Positions 1-8,411 are shown, counted from the stretch's first letter. The stretch: 12,435 nucleotides of DNA from JAVXAG01 sp036660615 (GCA_036660615.1 JAVXAG010000054.1:1-12435), one strand, 5' to 3'. The notes: generated by a model from the letters alone, not told the origin. Numbers and translations: made by a program.

Positions 1-2
1 TA

Positions 3-11
3 TGGTATAAT
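3..11 (+). promoter_or_regulatory. Extended -10 promoter element of the c-di-GMP gene
   Basis: TGG followed by a perfect TATAAT (positions 6-11) forms an extended -10. Transcription would start near position 18, leaving a leader of about 32 bases before the TTG start at 50. Any -35 element lies outside the window. The same 20-base stretch recurs with two mismatches at 12351-12370. Confidence 0.6.
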
Positions 12-37
12 AACCTCATCAGGATAAAACAAAATTT

Positions 38-43
38 AGGGAG
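38..43 (+). promoter_or_regulatory. Ribosome binding site that fixes a TTG start
   Basis: AGGGAG sits 6 bases upstream of a TTG codon at 50-52. The TTG is followed by Lys-Lys-Ser and then a hydrophobic segment, as expected for the N-terminus of a membrane-anchored protein. This supports TTG rather than any later ATG as the start. Confidence 0.7.
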
Positions 44-49
44 AAGCAG

Positions 50-3000
50 TTGAAAAAAAGCACATTTAGGCAAGCAACAGTAGTAGTGATACCAATTCTA
101 CTTGTTATTGCTACACTAATTTCAATGATGGCATTTCAAACCTCTATCGTAGATAAAAATAGAGCAATCATTTACGATACCCTAAAAGCATCGGCTAGCC
201 AACAATCACAACTGTTACAAGGGAAACTAGAAGGTCAGTTTAGTATTTTGGAAACCCTTGCAGATAGTGTAAATATTGCCCATACAGAAGAACATATAAT
301 ACACGAAATCAGAACATTTGCAAGCGGAAAAGATTTTGTTAGAGTTGGAGCTATTTTTGATGATGGAAGCACATACTTTAACGACGGATATAGACCAACG
401 CCAAAAGAAGAAGAATATTATAAAAGTATTGTTGGGCAAGAAAAAAATATACACTTTGTTCAAGATAAAAATATAGCTAGCAATAATAAATTCCTTATGA
501 CTGTACCAACGGAAAATACAGATGGCAAAAAAAGTTCAGTAGTTGGCAGATTCAATGAAGTAACATTAAGAAATTTGTTGATACCACAAATCTACAATAA
601 ACAAGGATTTTCCTTTGTATGTGATAGCAAAGGCGAAATACTAATTGGCAGTGAGGACCTTGGAAATTTTAAAGCAGGCGGAAATATATTTGATATTTTG
701 GATATTGCTGATTTTAATAGCGGATATTCCGAACAAGAAGTAAAGAATAGTTTCTTTAATAATGAAAATGGATTGACAGCATATGACACTGAAACCATGG
801 AACCTGTGTATTCTGTATACCAGCCAACAGGCGTAAATGATTGGTACATTTTCAACGTTGTTCCACAAAGCATAGTGAACGAACAATTACAAGAATTTAC
901 TAAAAGTGGTTATGCGGCAATAACGGTTACATTTATTGCATCACTTTGCTTGCTGTGGTTTATATTGTTTGTTGACGGGAGACGAAGAAGACAACTTGAA
1001 GAAGAAAAAGATTTGTTAAAAGAAAGCGAAAACCGTTTAAGAATAAATGACGAAAAGTACAAAATAGCTTTAGAAAATACATCAATCAGCATTATGGAAT
1101 ACGATTTTGCAAGTCATTGTAGCATACAAACCAAACATTTTATGGAAATACATGGGACTGATGAAATAATCGAAAACGTGCCAGAAAGTTTAGTAGAAAA
1201 GCAGTACATACACCCAGACTCGGCAGAGGATTTATGCGAGATGTTTGATAAACTCAAAGATGGGGACGAGCATGCAGACGGGACTTTTCTGTTTTTGAGA
1301 AAAGATAGACAAGGATATACTTACGAACATGTGAAAATGACAACAATTTTCAATGACGATGGGACTCCATATAGGGCAATAGGCATATTCCAAGACGTAA
1401 CCGATAAGGAATTAATTAAAAAACAATACCTAAGAGAACTGCAGTTGAAAAAACTTGTAAACAAAGATATTTTGGTTACTTTCGTGCTTAACGTATCCAA
1501 GCATATTGTGGAAGAAGGATACACTTCTATTGAAAATGAAAAACAGACTATCGAAAATTTGGATTTTGAAAACCTCTTTTATAAATTAGCAGAGGGAATT
1601 ATTAATAACCAAAAAATCAAGAGGACTATTGAATCCATAAATGGACCACAGCTAGAGATTTGGTACAAAGAGGGAAAGAATGAATTTTCATATGAATTCT
1701 TGAGAAAAATGCTAGATGGCAAAGAAAAATGGTTTAATTTTAACCTTCACCTACAACAAAACCCAAAAAATGATGAGCTATTAGCGTTTGTCTATATAAG
1801 CGATATAGATGAAAAGAAAAAAGAAATGCAAGCGTTGGAACACGAGGCTAGGACAGATTCTTTGACTGGATTATATAATCTAAAAGCCGCAAAAGCGTTG
1901 ATTGACGATTATATGAGAAATGATGGTAGAGGGAAAACCCATGCATTTATAATGCTTGATTTAGATAATTTTAAAATGATAAATGACAAATTCAACCACT
2001 TTGAGGGCAATAAAATACTAAAACAAATTGCATCTGGAATGATAAAAGTTTTGGGAAAAAACAACATAATTTCTCGAATTGGAGGAGATGAGTTCTCAGC
2101 ATTTGTAAAAGATATAAGTTCCAAGGAGCAACTAGTAAACATAGCAGTAGAACTGCTTAACGGTTTGCAATTTTCTATGACAAAAGGCGAGTATAAGACA
2201 ACCGTTTCATGCAGTATAGGTATCGCTATAGTTAAAGAAGGAAAAGACTATAATTTAATGTATAAAGAGGCTGATGAAGCACTCTATACGGCAAAAGGCA
2301 AGGGGAAAAACCAGTATGTAATTTTCTCATCGGAAGAAGAAAAAGAAGAAAGCACCATAGAAAAAATCGACCATCACCTGAATAAAACAGTTCAGCTTTC
2401 AGCACTCTTAGAGTATATGGAGGGTGGCATCGTTTTGATTGAAGTTGGAGAGACATTAAAATCATTGTATTTTAGTCCTAGTTTTGAAAAATTTATGGGC
2501 GATGAGCTTGAAATTGGTGATGAAACTGATAACAGGCTGCTATCAAGTATATTACCATTAGATAGAGAAAAATTTATAAAAACCATCAAAGAAGGAGTGC
2601 AAAAAGGCGGCTCTTTTGAGTTAACATATAGGATTTCTCATAGAAATCACAACAATGGATGGAGACATTTTAGGGCAGTTAAAATCCCATATGAGGAAAG
2701 TGAGCTTCCTGTAATTGTAGCGGTAATTACTGATATTACTGAGCAAAAACAAACAGAGATACAACTTATGGAAGAAAAGCAACGCCTTTCCCTAGCCCTT
2801 GAACAGACAAATTTAAAGATTTGGGAATACAATTTAGTAACAAAAAAACTGTTTTTGCCAAAAGAAAATATTTCATATAATAATATTCCAGAAGATGCAA
2901 TAAAAGAGGGCTTGACCAAACCAGAGTGCCAAGTTGAACTGGATATGATGTTTGATCAGATTCTCGCCAAGAAACCATCTGGCGAAGCAGTAGTTAAATC

Positions 3001-5323
3001 AAAATACGATGATGGATTGTATTATTGGTCAAAAGTTTCCTTTATTAATTTATTTGATACAAATGGGGAAATAAAAAGAACTATTGGCGTCACAGTAAAA
3101 AACCAAGAAATTGGTTTAATGAAAACGAAACTTGAGCAGGAAGAACATTTCCTAAGTATCTTTGGGGATACAATTTTGGAATCATTCAAGGTAAATCTAA
3201 CTAGAAATAGGGTAGAGACTAATGCATATAGGAATTTTGCACTAGAAAAAAGTTATGGAATTTCTGACTTCGATCAATTGGTAGACTTTACAAAAGAGGC
3301 AATGGCTACAGAGGAAGACAAACAAAGATTCTGCGCAAAATACAATAGGGATACAATGCTTGCGGCAAACAAGATAGGCAATAATTGGTCAAGTATGGAG
3401 TATAAATGGATAAAACCAGATGGACATATTATTTGGGTTTCAATCACAGTGAATATGCTTGTAGATCCAGTAACTGGAGACGTATTCGGTTTTATTTATG
3501 CACAGAACATTGATAGAATAAAAAAATACGAGTTGAGTTTAAACAGAAAAGTGGAAATTGACAGCAAAACAAAACTATTTAATGTAGAAACAGTTCAAAT
3601 GATGATTGCCAATGTTATTAGGGACAACCACAATAGCAATGATTTGTGTGCGTTGGTTTTGATTGGCATTGAGGGAATAGATATTGTCAAGGAAGAAAAG
3701 GGCGAGGCTGTTGCCAACGAAGCTATTTTCAATGTTGGCAGGCTATTGACTACGCTTCTTGGTGACCAATATTGTATGGGCTCTATTTCTGAAACAAAAC
3801 TAGTTGTATTTATGACGGATTTGACTTCAGCACAAAAGGCGGAAGAAAGAATCAATGGAATTGTCAACTATATCAGCCAAAGGACAATTATGACTGGCAT
3901 ACCAAAAGAAATACAATTGTATTATGGGAATTTCATCGAAAGTATTTCAACGGCTACATACACTGAACTATATGAAAAGGCGGAATCTCGCTTGAATGAA
4001 AAAATCGAAAATGCTACACTTAAACAGGTTTTGGACAAAAATACCAAAGGCAAAAAACCAAAGGAAAAGACAACGAGACAACAGATTAAGCCAAAGGAAA
4101 TTGACTTGGATAGGGATATGCTGACTGGCTGTTTAAGTCGAAATAAATACAGAGAATTGCTTGAAACTTTCAACGGTAGCAGCTATAGCTCAGTCGGAGT
4201 AGTGGATTGCGATGTCAATAGATATGGTGACAGTTTATATGAAAATGGACAGGAATATGCCAATAAAATGATTGTTTATGTGGCGGAGCTATGTATTAGC
4301 GCCTTTGGTGCGAGCAATGTATATAGGGTTTCTACTGACCAACTTATAATAATAGCGACAGACCTTTCTCACGAGGTCTTCTTGGAAAAAGAAAAGAGTA
4401 TTAAATCCAAATTCAAGAAGAAGTATGATAGTGGCGTAAGTACTGGTGCGACTTGGTCGGATAACGATATCTATGTGAACAAAATGGTTAATCATGCACA
4501 TGATTTTATGCTTTTGGACAAACAAGAATACTACCGTAGTGAGGAAGAAAAAGGCAACAAGAGAATTCCAAAAGAGTTATCTGAAATTAAAACAAAGATA
4601 AGTGAAAATCGCTTTGTCGTTTATTTGCAACCTAAAGCGGATATGAAAACAGGTGAGGTTATAGGCGCAGAAGCCTTAGTAAGGCAGATGGACGAAAAGG
4701 GTGAAATTATTTTCCCTGACAAATTCATTTCTAGATATGAAAGCGCTAATGTAATAAAGTATTTAGACTTTTTTGTTATGGCCGAGACTTTTAATATTAT
4801 GTCAAATTGGCAGGCGCAGGGCAAAAAAATGTTGAAAATTGGAAGCAATTTTTCAAGGGCAACATTGTTAGATCCTACTTCACTAAAAGAAGTGGAAAAG
4901 TTAAAAGAACGATACAGTATCAAAACGGAAAATGTAGAAATAGAAATCACTGAAAGTCTGGGAAACGTTGAACGTGCAACGGTAGTAAGAGCATGCGACG
5001 AATATATAAGTTCAGGGTTCAAGTTAACCTTAGATGATTTTGGAAGTGAATACTCAAGCTTATCGATTTTGTCGGCTATACCTTTTACAACTTTAAAAAT
5101 AGACAAAAGTTTAGTCAACAATATTGTAACTAACCAAGCCAGCAAGTCCGTTGTAAAGACTACCATAAATCTTTGCAAGGAGCTAAAAATCCATATAGTG
5201 GCAGAAGGCGTGGAAACAAAGGAACAATGGGACATTCTGGCTGAAATGGGCTGCGATACTGCACAGGGTTACTATATTAATAAGGCCCTGCCTTTGGCAG
5301 AGTTTGAAAGTAAATATTTGTAG
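50..5323 (+). CDS. Membrane-bound Cache/PAS/GGDEF/EAL cyclic-di-GMP synthase-phosphodiesterase
   Basis: This 1757-residue protein probably both makes and degrades cyclic-di-GMP. Seen in order: a membrane helix at about 10-30; an extracellular region at 31-288 resembling a Cache sensor; a second helix at about 290-308; a charged linker; PAS-type domains at about 333-455, 460-595 (weak), 780-900, 905-1020 and 1028-1160; GGDEF 1 at about 600-760; degenerate GGDEF 2 at about 1165-1325; degenerate GGDEF 3 at about 1351-1500; and EAL at about 1505-1757. GGDEF 1 has DSLTGLYN (603-610), DLDNF (637-641) and GGDEF (678-682), but no RxxD inhibitory site upstream (669-672 is GKNN). The two other copies read SETKL and STDQL at the signature. 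EAL has EALVR (E1541), N1600, E1632, DDFG (1662-1665), K1684, AEGVE (E1719) and QG (Q1739), so phosphodiesterase activity is expected. One oddity is Glu1667, where the family usually has Gly after DDFG-T/S. The TTG start is supported by the ribosome binding site at 38-43. The gene is monocistronic as far as visible. The signal it senses is unknown. Confidence 0.93.
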   Translation: MKKSTFRQATVVVIPILLVIATLISMMAFQTSIVDKNRAIIYDTLKASASQQSQLLQGKLEGQFSILETLADSVNIAHTEEHIIHEIRTFASGKDFVRVGAIFDDGSTYFNDGYRPTPKEEEYYKSIVGQEKNIHFVQDKNIASNNKFLMTVPTENTDGKKSSVVGRFNEVTLRNLLIPQIYNKQGFSFVCDSKGEILIGSEDLGNFKAGGNIFDILDIADFNSGYSEQEVKNSFFNNENGLTAYDTETMEPVYSVYQPTGVNDWYIFNVVPQSIVNEQLQEFTKSGYAAITVTFIASLCLLWFILFVDGRRRRQLEEEKDLLKESENRLRINDEKYKIALENTSISIMEYDFASHCSIQTKHFMEIHGTDEIIENVPESLVEKQYIHPDSAEDLCEMFDKLKDGDEHADGTFLFLRKDRQGYTYEHVKMTTIFNDDGTPYRAIGIFQDVTDKELIKKQYLRELQLKKLVNKDILVTFVLNVSKHIVEEGYTSIENEKQTIENLDFENLFYKLAEGIINNQKIKRTIESINGPQLEIWYKEGKNEFSYEFLRKMLDGKEKWFNFNLHLQQNPKNDELLAFVYISDIDEKKKEMQALEHEARTDSLTGLYNLKAAKALIDDYMRNDGRGKTHAFIMLDLDNFKMINDKFNHFEGNKILKQIASGMIKVLGKNNIISRIGGDEFSAFVKDISSKEQLVNIAVELLNGLQFSMTKGEYKTTVSCSIGIAIVKEGKDYNLMYKEADEALYTAKGKGKNQYVIFSSEEEKEESTIEKIDHHLNKTVQLSALLEYMEGGIVLIEVGETLKSLYFSPSFEKFMGDELEIGDETDNRLLSSILPLDREKFIKTIKEGVQKGGSFELTYRISHRNHNNGWRHFRAVKIPYEESELPVIVAVITDITEQKQTEIQLMEEKQRLSLALEQTNLKIWEYNLVTKKLFLPKENISYNNIPEDAIKEGLTKPECQVELDMMFDQILAKKPSGEAVVKSKYDDGLYYWSKVSFINLFDTNGEIKRTIGVTVKNQEIGLMKTKLEQEEHFLSIFGDTILESFKVNLTRNRVETNAYRNFALEKSYGISDFDQLVDFTKEAMATEEDKQRFCAKYNRDTMLAANKIGNNWSSMEYKWIKPDGHIIWVSITVNMLVDPVTGDVFGFIYAQNIDRIKKYELSLNRKVEIDSKTKLFNVETVQMMIANVIRDNHNSNDLCALVLIGIEGIDIVKEEKGEAVANEAIFNVGRLLTTLLGDQYCMGSISETKLVVFMTDLTSAQKAEERINGIVNYISQRTIMTGIPKEIQLYYGNFIESISTATYTELYEKAESRLNEKIENATLKQVLDKNTKGKKPKEKTTRQQIKPKEIDLDRDMLTGCLSRNKYRELLETFNGSSYSSVGVVDCDVNRYGDSLYENGQEYANKMIVYVAELCISAFGASNVYRVSTDQLIIIATDLSHEVFLEKEKSIKSKFKKKYDSGVSTGATWSDNDIYVNKMVNHAHDFMLLDKQEYYRSEEEKGNKRIPKELSEIKTKISENRFVVYLQPKADMKTGEVIGAEALVRQMDEKGEIIFPDKFISRYESANVIKYLDFFVMAETFNIMSNWQAQGKKMLKIGSNFSRATLLDPTSLKEVEKLKERYSIKTENVEIEITESLGNVERATVVRACDEYISSGFKLTLDDFGSEYSSLSILSAIPFTTLKIDKSLVNNIVTNQASKSVVKTTINLCKELKIHIVAEGVETKEQWDILAEMGCDTAQGYYINKALPLAEFESKYL

Positions 5324-5332
5324 CAATAAAAA

Positions 5333-5362
5333 TTGGTCAAAAATAAAGAATTGTGGTATACT
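5333..5362 (+). promoter_or_regulatory. Promoter of glnS
   Basis: A weak -35 (TTGGTC, 5333-5338) is followed after 18 bases by an extended -10, TGG-TATACT (TATACT at 5357-5362). It starts 9 bases after the stop codon of the upstream gene, so glnS should be transcribed on its own, from about 5369. The roughly 30-base leader is too short for a T-box, the tRNA-sensing leader common on synthetase genes in this group. Confidence 0.55.
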
Positions 5363-5397
5363 AAAAAAACGTAGACAATTTTCTTGGGAGGTAAGAA

Positions 5398-7038
5398 ATG
5401 ACAGAAACAATTTCAACAAATTTTATCCATAATATGATAGATAAAGATCTAGAAAGCCAAAGATATGGCGACAAAGTATATACCAGGTTTCCGCCTGAGC
5501 CAAATGGCTATTTGCACATTGGACATGCAAAATCAATTTGTCTAAATTTTTCAACTGCAAAAAAATATGGTGGCAAATGCAATCTTAGGTACGATGATAC
5601 AAATCCTGTAAAGGAAGACATGGAATATGTTGACTGTATTGAAGAGGACGTAAGATGGCTTGGATTCCAATGGGACGAAAGACTTTGGGCGTCGGACTAC
5701 TTTGACCAGATGTATGGGGCAGCAGTAGAACTTATAAAAAAGGGTAAAGCTTATGTCTGCACTCTTTCTGCTGAGGAAATGAAATCATATAGAGGCACTT
5801 TGACTGAGCCGGGCAAAGAAAGCCCTTGCCGTAACAACAGTATAGAAGACAATTTGAAGGCTTTTGAGGAAATGAAGGACGGCAAATATGCTGATGGAGA
5901 AAAGGTGTTGCGTGCAAAAATAGATATGTCATCTCCTAATATTAATTTGAGGGATCCAATTATTTATAGAATTGCTCATACAACTCACCATAATACAGGC
6001 GACAAATGGTGCATTTATCCAATGTATGACTTTGCACACCCTATTGAAGATGCAATTGAAGGCATTACTCACTCTATCTGTACTATGGAATTTGAGGATC
6101 ACAGACCTCTTTACGACTGGGTTCTAAGAGAAGTTGGCTGGTGGGAAAATCCACCAAGACAGATTGAGTTCGCAAGATTAAACATTACTAATACTGTAAT
6201 GAGCAAGCGATATCTAAAAGCTTTGGTTGACGACGGTGTTGTAGAAGGTTGGGACGATCCAAGAATGCCAACTATTGCAGGTCTAAGACGCAGAGGATAC
6301 ACTTCGGCAGCTATTAGGGATTTTTGTGAGAGAATCGGTGTTGCTAAGGCTAACAGTATGGTTGAGGTTTCTTTGCTTGAGCACTGTGTAAGGGAAGACT
6401 TAAAGGACAAGGTTCAAAGCAGAAATGTCGTTGAGAACCCAATCAAAGTGATTATTACTAATTATCCAGAAGATAAAAGTGAACTGGTTGAAGTGGAAAA
6501 CAACAAGGAAATTCCTGAAATGGGAAACAGAATGATTCCTTTCTCTAGGGAAATTTATGTAGATGGTGCTGACTTTATGGAAGAACCTATAAAGAAATAT
6601 TTCAGATTGTTCCCAGGAAACGAAGTAAGATTAAAGGGCGCATATTTTGTAAGATGTAATGAAGTAGTAAAAAATGAAGATGGTTCGATAAAGGAAGTCC
6701 TTTGCACATATGATCCTGAAACAAAGTGTGGAACTGGCTTCACTGGACGTAAGGTAAAAGGAACGATTCATTTTGTCGATGCAAAGACTGCCGTAAAGAT
6801 AAAAATTAGAAACTACAATTATCTTATGATTGAGGATGAAAATGGCGAAAACGTATTGAATCCAAATTCGGTTGAAGAAACTTATGGATATGGAGAACCT
6901 TGTTTGGCTGATGCAAAAGCAGGGGAAAGCTTCCAGTTCTTTAGACATGGGTACTATGTTGCAGACGCAAAGTTAACAACGGATACAGAAAAAGTATTTA
7001 ATAGAATTGTGGACTTGAAGAGTTCATGGAAGAAATAA
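5398..7038 (+). CDS. glnS: Glutaminyl-tRNA synthetase
   Basis: This class I synthetase charges tRNA-Gln directly with glutamine in the cytoplasm. At 546 residues it is close to the E. coli enzyme (about 554). The ATP-binding HIGH motif is PPEPNGYLHIGH (32-43) and the KMSKS equivalent is VMSKR (267-271). The segment LRYDDTNPVKED (63-74) and the block at 208-241, with YPMYDF and GITHSICTMEF, match the glutamine-type enzyme rather than GluRS. The C-terminal half (about 345-546) is the beta-barrel anticodon-binding part, and there is no fused YqeY tail. A GGGAGG ribosome binding site at 5386-5391 lies 6 bases before the ATG. The gene has its own promoter and ends in a strong terminator. Many Firmicutes lack GlnRS and form Gln-tRNA by amidating Glu-tRNA with GatCAB, so its presence is informative about the host. 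Confidence 0.97.
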   Translation: MTETISTNFIHNMIDKDLESQRYGDKVYTRFPPEPNGYLHIGHAKSICLNFSTAKKYGGKCNLRYDDTNPVKEDMEYVDCIEEDVRWLGFQWDERLWASDYFDQMYGAAVELIKKGKAYVCTLSAEEMKSYRGTLTEPGKESPCRNNSIEDNLKAFEEMKDGKYADGEKVLRAKIDMSSPNINLRDPIIYRIAHTTHHNTGDKWCIYPMYDFAHPIEDAIEGITHSICTMEFEDHRPLYDWVLREVGWWENPPRQIEFARLNITNTVMSKRYLKALVDDGVVEGWDDPRMPTIAGLRRRGYTSAAIRDFCERIGVAKANSMVEVSLLEHCVREDLKDKVQSRNVVENPIKVIITNYPEDKSELVEVENNKEIPEMGNRMIPFSREIYVDGADFMEEPIKKYFRLFPGNEVRLKGAYFVRCNEVVKNEDGSIKEVLCTYDPETKCGTGFTGRKVKGTIHFVDAKTAVKIKIRNYNYLMIEDENGENVLNPNSVEETYGYGEPCLADAKAGESFQFFRHGYYVADAKLTTDTEKVFNRIVDLKSSWKK

Positions 7039-7062
7039 AGTAATAGAGAATAAAAAGGACCA

Positions 7063-7095
7063 GAACCCTAGCAATTTCGCTAGGGTTCAATTTTT
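7063..7095. terminator. Intrinsic terminator between convergent genes
   Basis: A perfect 10-base-pair stem, GAACCCTAGC (7063-7072) with GCTAGGGTTC (7079-7088), encloses a 6-base loop and is followed by AA and five T (7091-7095). It lies 25 bases after the glnS stop. On the minus strand a T run follows 7 bases after the stem, so it may also stop transcription from the transporter genes converging from the right, less strongly. Confidence 0.92.
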
Positions 7096-7126
7096 CTTAC
7101 TACTTAGTCTATGGCTATCATATTCG

Positions 7127-8368
7127 TTATTGAGGAAACTGTTTTTTCAACCAATCTTTGCCTTCTGTCATTCTTGACACCATCATAGCAGCCACAGCAT
7201 CGCCAGTAGCGTTTACCATAGTCGCAGGAGGGTCCACAAGGAAACCTATTGCGGCGATAATTGGGAAAGCCTCAGGAGGGAAACCATATATGTTGCAAAT
7301 CAGCATTTCACCAATCAATCCACCACCAGGGACACCGGACATTACGACGCCACCTAGAATGGAAATTAATATTGCAATGACGTATGTATCAAGTCCACTA
7401 AAGTCTTGACCAAAGATTCCAAATAAGAAAGAAATCTTCAAAATTGAGGAAAGGCAAGTGCCGTCCATATGCATAGTAGCGCCCAAAGGAAGGACGATTT
7501 CCCTGATATCCTTTTTTACACCCATATTGGCCGTCGCTGCTAGGTTTACAGGCAGAGTGGCAATTGAGGAACAAGTGGCAAGAGAAGTAATTGCAGGACT
7601 GAAAATGTTTTTGAAAAAGACCTTTACGCCAATCATTCCACCACCAGCCCAATAGGAATATGCGAAAAATGCGACAAAGAAATAAGCAATGCAAAGTGGA
7701 TAATAAATTGCCATAGCCCTTGCATATGAACCTACAAGTTCAGGGCCATATTGAGCAACCAAACTTGCAAAGTAACAGCCAAGACCAATTGGGGCATAGT
7801 ACATAATCAAGTTAATTATTTTCATAAATACTTGACTCAGCATGTCAAGTGCCTTGCTGATTTTTCCAGTTTTATCAGTCAAAGTTACGCAAATAGCAAA
7901 GAAGATAGAGAATAGAATTAGCGGAAGCATGTGTTCCCTTGTCAATAATCCAGAGAAATCAGAAACAGTAATTGCATCGACAATAGCATCGCCTACACTG
8001 ATTTCCTCCAGTTGACCGCTTTCAAGTGCAATGTTTACCCCTTGGGCAGGTGGGAAAAACTTTACAAAGAACAAGATAATTGTGGAAGCAATGGCACCTG
8101 TTGTAAAGAAAGTGATAAATAAATTCTTCATTATTTTTCCAAGACGTTTCAAATCCACCATACTTGATACTGCGCTGGATACAGATAAGAAAACTAGTGG
8201 GACAACGGCCGTAAACATTAAATTGATAAAAATATCCCCCAAAGGAGACAAGTTTGCAGCAAATTCTGGAGCTACAGCACCTACAATACTTCCGATGATA
8301 ATTCCAGCAAGAAGTATAAGCGGGAAACGGTAACTTTTCATTAGCTGACTTTTGTTTAAATCAGACAT
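7127..8368 (-). CDS. Dicarboxylate/amino acid:cation symporter (DAACS family), substrate probably not acidic
   Basis: This is a cytoplasmic-membrane secondary transporter of 413 residues with the glutamate-transporter (GltP/GltPh) fold, which couples uptake to Na+ or H+. Family landmarks are the first hairpin loop TSLATCSSIATLP (261-273), the cation-site motif HMDGT (300-304, usually NMDGT), the second hairpin SGVPGGG (344-350) and the last helix D-P-P-A-T-M-V-N-A-T-G-D (379-390). In the last helix the Asp (379), Thr (383) and Asn (386) that hold the amino acid backbone are kept. Position 382 is Ala where glutamate and dicarboxylate carriers have Arg, so a neutral substrate is more likely (inference). 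I chose the ATG at 8368 because AGGAGG stands 6 bases before it; an in-frame ATG at 8389 would add seven residues but place that site inside the gene. It is the last of three transporters on this strand, 99 bases downstream of the APC gene. Confidence 0.9.
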   Translation of the reverse strand: MSDLNKSQLMKSYRFPLILLAGIIIGSIVGAVAPEFAANLSPLGDIFINLMFTAVVPLVFLSVSSAVSSMVDLKRLGKIMKNLFITFFTTGAIASTIILFFVKFFPPAQGVNIALESGQLEEISVGDAIVDAITVSDFSGLLTREHMLPLILFSIFFAICVTLTDKTGKISKALDMLSQVFMKIINLIMYYAPIGLGCYFASLVAQYGPELVGSYARAMAIYYPLCIAYFFVAFFAYSYWAGGGMIGVKVFFKNIFSPAITSLATCSSIATLPVNLAATANMGVKKDIREIVLPLGATMHMDGTCLSSILKISFLFGIFGQDFSGLDTYVIAILISILGGVVMSGVPGGGLIGEMLICNIYGFPPEAFPIIAAIGFLVDPPATMVNATGDAVAAMMVSRMTEGKDWLKKQFPQ

Positions 8369-8374
8369 AAAATT

Positions 8375-8380
8375 CCTCCT
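8375..8380 (-). promoter_or_regulatory. Ribosome binding site that decides the DAACS start
   Basis: The minus strand reads AGGAGG, then six bases, then ATG at 8368-8366. This selects the start at 8368 over the upstream in-frame ATG at 8389. Confidence 0.85.
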
Positions 8381-8384
8381 AATA

Positions 8385-8411
8385 TACAAATGTAGTTCTT
8401 CTTACATTGTA
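8385..8411 (-). promoter_or_regulatory. Imperfect inverted repeat over a possible -10 of the DAACS gene
   Basis: On the minus strand TACAATGTA (8411-8403) and TACATTTGTA (8394-8385) form an inverted repeat with one bulged base and an 8-base centre. The left arm contains TACAAT (8411-8406), a 5-of-6 match to -10. No good -35 lies 16-18 bases upstream, so the promoter is weak or needs an activator. The repeat ends four bases before the ribosome binding site. It could be a repressor site or a leader hairpin. Confidence 0.35.

Noticed and set aside
4621..5235. A 204-codon open frame on the minus strand, antisense to the EAL domain
   Set aside because: It mirrors a region with an unmistakable EAL domain on the plus strand, has no recognisable motif, and is explained by codon bias in the real gene.
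5324..5397. T-box leader for glnS
   Set aside because: The gap is only 74 bases and contains the promoter; there is no room for a specifier stem or antiterminator.
7158..7409. Plus-strand open frames inside the three minus-strand transporters (also 7458-7655, 8031-8333, 8994-9287 and 9579-9884)
   Set aside because: They are complements of membrane-protein codons, show low-complexity Pro/Ile/Ala composition, and overlap genes with clear family motifs.
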